NCBI GenBank assembly: GCA_964564165.1
Contig: CAZLZZ010000052.1
Span: 1-19,138, forward strand
Reading direction: 5' to 3'
Source: NORP309 sp964564165
Lineage (GTDB): Bacteria > Pseudomonadota > Gammaproteobacteria > Xanthomonadales > Marinicellaceae
Length of the DNA: 19,138 nucleotides
The notes beneath the pieces were generated by a model. That model was given only the letters and a program-made list of their open reading frames with translations, was not told the DNA's origin and ran no database searches. Position 1 is the first letter of the stretch, and every line of letters begins with the position of its first letter. The position numbers were made by a program, and so were the translations under genes. Below are positions 16,167 through 19,138 of this stretch, piece by piece.

Positions 16167-16730
16167 ATGAGATTGGTACTATTGGGCGCGCCTGGCTCTG
16201 GAAAAGGCACACAAGCAAAACTATTAAACAAGGTGTTCAAGATCCCCCATATTTCAACTGGTGACTTGTTGCGTGCAGCCGTTGCAGCCAAGACAGAATT
16301 GGGCTTAGCTGCCAAAATTGTCATGGACAAAGGGCAACTGGTTTCTGATGAAATTGTTTTGGGCATGCTAAAAGAAAGATTGACTCAAGACGATGCCAAA
16401 CCGGGCTTCATTCTTGACGGCTTCCCTCGCAATTTAGTACAGGCTGATATGCTTGATAATTTGTTGAATGACATCAATATGCCTGCCGAGCATGCGATTT
16501 TGATAGCCGTTGACCCTGATGAAGTGGTTGGAAGGATTGCCAAACGTGCAGAAATTGAAGGTCGAGCAGACGACTCTCAATCCGTTGTCCGTGATCGCAT
16601 CAATATATATCAAAATCAAACCGCTCCAGTTATTGATCATTATAGAAACCGCGAACTTCTTAGTGAAGTGCTGGGGGCAGGCTCAATTGAAGAGGTTCAA
16701 CATCGCATCTTGTCCGTCTTGCGATTCTAA
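16167..16730 (+). CDS. adk: Adenylate kinase, short-LID form
   Basis: A 187-residue enzyme that equilibrates 2 ADP with ATP plus AMP. The P-loop GAPGSGKGT is at 7-15, the AMP-site STGDLLR at 30-36 and DGFPRN at 84-89. The LID between about 127 and 145 (RAEIEGRADDSQSVVRDR) is the short form without the 30-residue, sometimes zinc-binding, insert of E. coli-type Adk, which explains the length. The start is fixed by the canonical MRLVLLGAPGSGKGT. The ribosome-binding site is weak. It is transcribed divergently from the phosphofructokinase gene across 109 bases. Downstream is 469 bases without a convincing gene. Confidence 0.95.
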   Translation: MRLVLLGAPGSGKGTQAKLLNKVFKIPHISTGDLLRAAVAAKTELGLAAKIVMDKGQLVSDEIVLGMLKERLTQDDAKPGFILDGFPRNLVQADMLDNLLNDINMPAEHAILIAVDPDEVVGRIAKRAEIEGRADDSQSVVRDRINIYQNQTAPVIDHYRNRELLSEVLGAGSIEEVQHRILSVLRF

Positions 16731-17199
16731 AATCACGATAAAAAGCAACTTAAATATAGAATGTGGAACGCCCATTCGCCTTAATGGATAATTGATTTTA
16801 CCTAAAAACATGGGCTCTGGATACGATTGCTAAATCTAGGAAGGTTGCTGCGGCTGCCGGTTTTATTGGTTTTGTAACATTGTTGGCTTTCGTTTTCTGT
16901 GTTGGTTATGCGTTCTAAATAATCTTGGATATATTAGTGAGTTTTTGCGCCGTGTTCTCTGTGACGCTGTGCGATTTATTTGAATTTTTCTCGCACGGCA
17001 GCATGGTAGACCCCATTGATGCTCACTTCATTAATCTACTTGGGATAACTTCCTGATATTAGGAAAGCTTTTATGTTGGATTTTTTAGTTTAATATCTTG
17101 ATTATAGTATGATGTTGTCAATTTACGACAATAGGAATTTAATCAGTAACTTTAAAATGTTACTGGATTAAGAGAACATGAGTTTTTGTGGCTATTTCG
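16731..17199. other. 469-bp intergenic stretch without a convincing gene
   Basis: It holds a + strand frame open from 16796 to 17056 apart from one TAA (16916-16918). The first half encodes a hydrophobic helix (AAAAGFIGFVTLLAFVF) but has no ATG, so it may be a gene remnant. A perfect inverted repeat GTGCGA/TCGCAC (16969-16974 and 16991-16996) sits inside it, and two hairpins lie at 17115-17131 and 17144-17165 near the transposase end. Confidence 0.4.
17115..17165. other. Two hairpins flanking the transposase 3' end
   Basis: TTGTC-AATTTAC-GACAA (17115-17131) and CAGTAAC-TTTAAAAT-GTTACTG (17144-17165) are perfect inverted repeats 35-85 bases past the transposase stop. They could be element-end structures recognised by the HUH transposase, or part of a weak terminator. 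Confidence 0.35.
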
Positions 17200-18147
17200 T
17201 TAAGTTTTCACAAGCTTCTTAGTTCGGGGCAAGCCCTTAAGCCATTTCTGATGAATAGATTTACAATACTTTTTAAGATTATCAACAGTTCCAATGGCTT
17301 TATAATACCATTTATCAAAATATTTAATCTCATCCAGCCAAATATCCGAGTTTAAACCCAAACGCTGTAATATTTCAGGCAAATCATCAGGAATAAAACC
17401 TTTAGATTCACCAACAATAGCACGACCAGTGGCATCAACTAAATGCAGATAATCATTTAAGGAGAATGGAATATCTTCTTCATCATTGCCAAAAGTTTTC
17501 AATGTGGTTTTTTTGTTTAAAATTCTATCCTGTACAGAAGTATAGTCAGAATCTTCTGGAGATTGAGCCATTTTTGCACGAATGGGATTCAAATCAACAT
17601 AAGCCATACAAGTCAATACCGCTTTTTCATCCAACAATGCTTGGCTTTTAAAGCGTCCCTCCCAAAAACGACCAGTACAATTATCCTCAGCATTGGCACG
17701 TCTAGCAGTTGATTCATTGATGCCGCGCATAAACCACGAAATATCCATTAACCTACCTCGATACACTTCAATTTCAACATAAATAGCATTAAGTTCTGCT
17801 TTGCTAACACCTTCTTTTCTATAATATTTATCGGTTAGATAAGACAGAGAATACAACTCACTCCAGCGCCTTAAAACTTCTCGATTATCCCAAGCTTTCG
17901 CCTGTTTTTCATCGACACAAAGCACCACGTGGTAGTGGTTACTCATCACCGCATAAGCACAACAATCAATCGCAAATGTCTCGGCTTGTGACAAAATTTT
18001 ATCTCTGATCCATTCACGCCTGTGATCATAATTGTTGCCACTGTACTTGTCTTCCCCGCATATAAAAGCCCGCCGAACGCACCGCACATAACAGTGATAA
18101 TAGGGCGTATCTTCTAAGCTGATTAAATCTCTTCTTGCTGTTGTCAT
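17200..18147 (-). CDS. REP-associated tyrosine transposase (Y1/HUH family)
   Basis: A 315-residue single-strand DNA transposase-like protein. The HUH motif is HYH (71-73, in VMSNHYHVV). Further typical blocks are GRFWEGRFKSQALLD (159-173) and AYVDLNPIRA (182-191), where Y183 is the likely catalytic tyrosine. The start MTTARRDLISLEDTPYYHCYVRCVRRAF is typical of this group, in which many members act on short palindromic repeats and do not move autonomously. The frame is intact, so it may be active. Its first 40 codons and about 80 upstream bases are repeated directly upstream at 18255-18449. It sits beside a broken group II intron, consistent with an accessory insertion hotspot. Confidence 0.9.
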   Translation of the reverse strand: MTTARRDLISLEDTPYYHCYVRCVRRAFICGEDKYSGNNYDHRREWIRDKILSQAETFAIDCCAYAVMSNHYHVVLCVDEKQAKAWDNREVLRRWSELYSLSYLTDKYYRKEGVSKAELNAIYVEIEVYRGRLMDISWFMRGINESTARRANAEDNCTGRFWEGRFKSQALLDEKAVLTCMAYVDLNPIRAKMAQSPEDSDYTSVQDRILNKKTTLKTFGNDEEDIPFSLNDYLHLVDATGRAIVGESKGFIPDDLPEILQRLGLNSDIWLDEIKYFDKWYYKAIGTVDNLKKYCKSIHQKWLKGLPRTKKLVKT

Positions 18148-18449
18148 TTTAGCTCTTTAAATGTGATTTGATTCCAATTTGGATAGTTTAACATGAAAGC
18201 GACTATAAATAAATAACATGGGTGTCGTTATATAGTCATCCTTATATAGTCACTATAATTGTTGCCACTGTACTTGTCTTCCCCGCATATAAAAGCCCGC
18301 CGAACGCACCGCACATAACAGTGATAATAGGGCGTATCTTCTAAGCTGATTAAATCTCTTCTTGCTGTTGTCATTTAGCTCCTTAAATGTGATTTGATTG
18401 CAATTTGGGTAGTTTAACCATGAAAGCGACTATAAATAACATGGGTGTC
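18028..18449. repeat. Direct tandem duplication of the transposase 5' end and leader
   Basis: 18028-18226 and 18255-18449 are direct copies about 223-227 bases apart. The 120 coding bases are identical by eye. The upstream 75-80 bases differ by three substitutions and three indels, including a 4-base one. The 28-base junction carries TTATATAGTCA-type repeats and a perfect palindrome TATAGT-C-ACTATA (18245-18257); TATAGTC (18231-18237) is also inverted relative to GACTATA (18201-18207). Confidence 0.9.
18255..18374 (-). pseudogene. Truncated second copy of the transposase gene (first 40 codons)
   Basis: Begins with the same ATG and encodes the same first 40 residues as the intact gene at 17200-18147, ending ...SGNNY, then runs into the junction sequence. 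It lacks the HUH motif and catalytic tyrosine, so it is non-functional. Confidence 0.85.
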
Positions 18450-18927
18450 CTAATATTCTCTTGTTTGGCTTAATGCTCGAAGGGCATCATGGCAGTTTCG
18501 GTTGGGTCTAAACCCATAGGAATCATCAATAAAATCTTGTTCATAGATTGCGTTTAGAATCTTCACTAATCCTGCTTGGACGAGCTTGTCTTCTAATGTT
18601 GGAATACCAAGAGGTCGCATTTTATCACTGCCTGCTTTGGGAATATAAATCCTTAATACTGGCTGTGGTCGCCTAATAGTCGATAGGCCATTTTGTGTAA
18701 TCTTGTTAATAATTGTTCTAACACTAATCAAGGTTCTTGGCATAGCTTGCTTTGGTTACTTTATCTATGCCTGATGCCGCTTTTCCTTTGAGCTGCATGA
18801 AACATCCAAGCAATAATTCTTTGTTCATTAAATGAAATAAACTGGTGAATTGACATTGTTTGTCTTTGCTTGCTTTTAATGCTATGCGTTGCAATTTCGT
18901 TTCCACACTTTCATTACTACTGTGCAT
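18450..18927 (-). pseudogene. Group II intron reverse transcriptase/maturase, frameshifted and truncated
   Basis: The N-terminal part (18927-18724) has KLQRIALKASKDKQCQFTSL and AASGIDKVTKASYAKNLD, typical of LtrA-type intron proteins. The next part, in another frame (from about 18743 to 18450), continues with RRPQPVLRIYIPKAGSDKMRPLGIPTLEDKLVQ and SYGFRPNRNCHDALRAL, the first reverse transcriptase blocks. A frame change at about 18724-18743 breaks the gene. It stops at the boundary of the transposase repeat, before the catalytic YADD, maturase and endonuclease regions. A GGAGG ribosome-binding site precedes the ATG at 18927. An intact protein would be above 400 residues; only about 150 remain. 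Confidence 0.88.
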
Positions 18928-19138
18928 AATGTGTGTTTCCTCCCAACGCTGTTAGGCACATCTATCTTTTTAGGGTGACAGCCTTCCCTAAAACCGCATT
19001 ACACGTCTTCATAGGCACTATGTCATCATCCGACTCCCTAAGTCGTATCAATTGTTCTTGCTTTGGGTCTTTATATTTTTTCCCACTTGTTCAATTTACT
19101 CAATATTCCTATTAAGAAGACTTAGGGTCTCGGCAGTT
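18928..19138 (-). ncRNA. Group II intron RNA, part upstream of the intron ORF (runs off the window)
   Basis: Directly upstream of the reverse transcriptase fragment lie three perfect hairpins in succession: CGACT/AGTCG (19031-19045), CATAG/CTATG (19010-19022) and an 8-bp TTTTAGGG/CCCTAAAA (18968-18993). This dense structure and the sequence style just before the ORF fit the ribozyme domains of a group II intron. The intron 5' boundary (GTGYG) is not in the window. The 3' domains V-VI are missing, so it cannot splice. Confidence 0.6.

Noticed and set aside
16510..16791. + strand frame overlapping the adk end, with a CPSC…C zinc-ribbon-like tail
   Set aside because: It lies almost wholly within adk in another frame. 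The cysteine pattern arises from adk codons and incomplete spacing, so it is most likely chance.
18724..18743. Programmed frameshift in the intron reverse transcriptase
   Set aside because: There is no slippery heptamer with downstream structure that I can see, and the gene is also truncated, so simple decay is more likely.

Overview
The window is an AT-rich bacterial scaffold piece with one run of exactly 100 N (6076-6175), so it comes from a draft assembly. Gene content points to a sulfur-oxidising gammaproteobacterium. It carries a RapA-type Swi2/Snf2 protein, a BtuB-type TonB receptor under a cobalamin riboswitch, a SoxCD/SoxYZ cluster, a pyrophosphate-type phosphofructokinase, a short-LID adenylate kinase and an IPTL-CTERM-like surface protein. 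I cannot name the genus from sequence alone.

Layout. 1-112: tail of an unrecognised + strand gene. 169-3024 (-): rapA. 3194-3823 (-): exported protein with a C-terminal sorting-type tail and its own terminator. 4050-5375 (-): UDP-glucose 6-dehydrogenase, divergent from a DUF4389 membrane protein (5510-5914, +). 5915-6464: non-coding stretch with a terminator, the assembly gap and a 106-bp tandem repeat. 6465-7673 (-): HupE/UreJ-type membrane protein. 7818-11004 (-): soxC-soxD-soxY-soxZ, ending at a strong hairpin terminator. 11290-13137 (-): btuB, with its B12 riboswitch at about 13205-13409. 13563-14777 (+): ppa-tsaB. 14798-16057 (-): PPi-dependent phosphofructokinase. 16167-16730 (+): adk. 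16731-17199: no convincing gene. 17200-19138: mobile-element graveyard with an intact REP-associated tyrosine transposase, a tandem duplicate of its 5' end, and a truncated, frameshifted group II intron reverse transcriptase with its structured upstream RNA.

How the genes fit together. SoxYZ carries sulfur intermediates and SoxCD oxidises the sulfane sulfur, but soxX, soxA and soxB are not here and must lie elsewhere if a full periplasmic thiosulfate pathway operates. Soluble pyrophosphatase, PPi-dependent phosphofructokinase and adenylate kinase lie within 3.2 kb, which groups enzymes handling PPi and adenylates. BtuB looks regulated at translation by B12: a hairpin next to its ribosome-binding site has a loop complementary to the aptamer core.

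The best leads are the inverted-plus-tandem repeat array around the gap, the predicted lipoprotein form of SoxD, the riboswitch kissing-loop candidate, and the transposase 5' duplication whose coding part is identical while its flank has diverged. I do not see a clear new defence or biosynthetic system.
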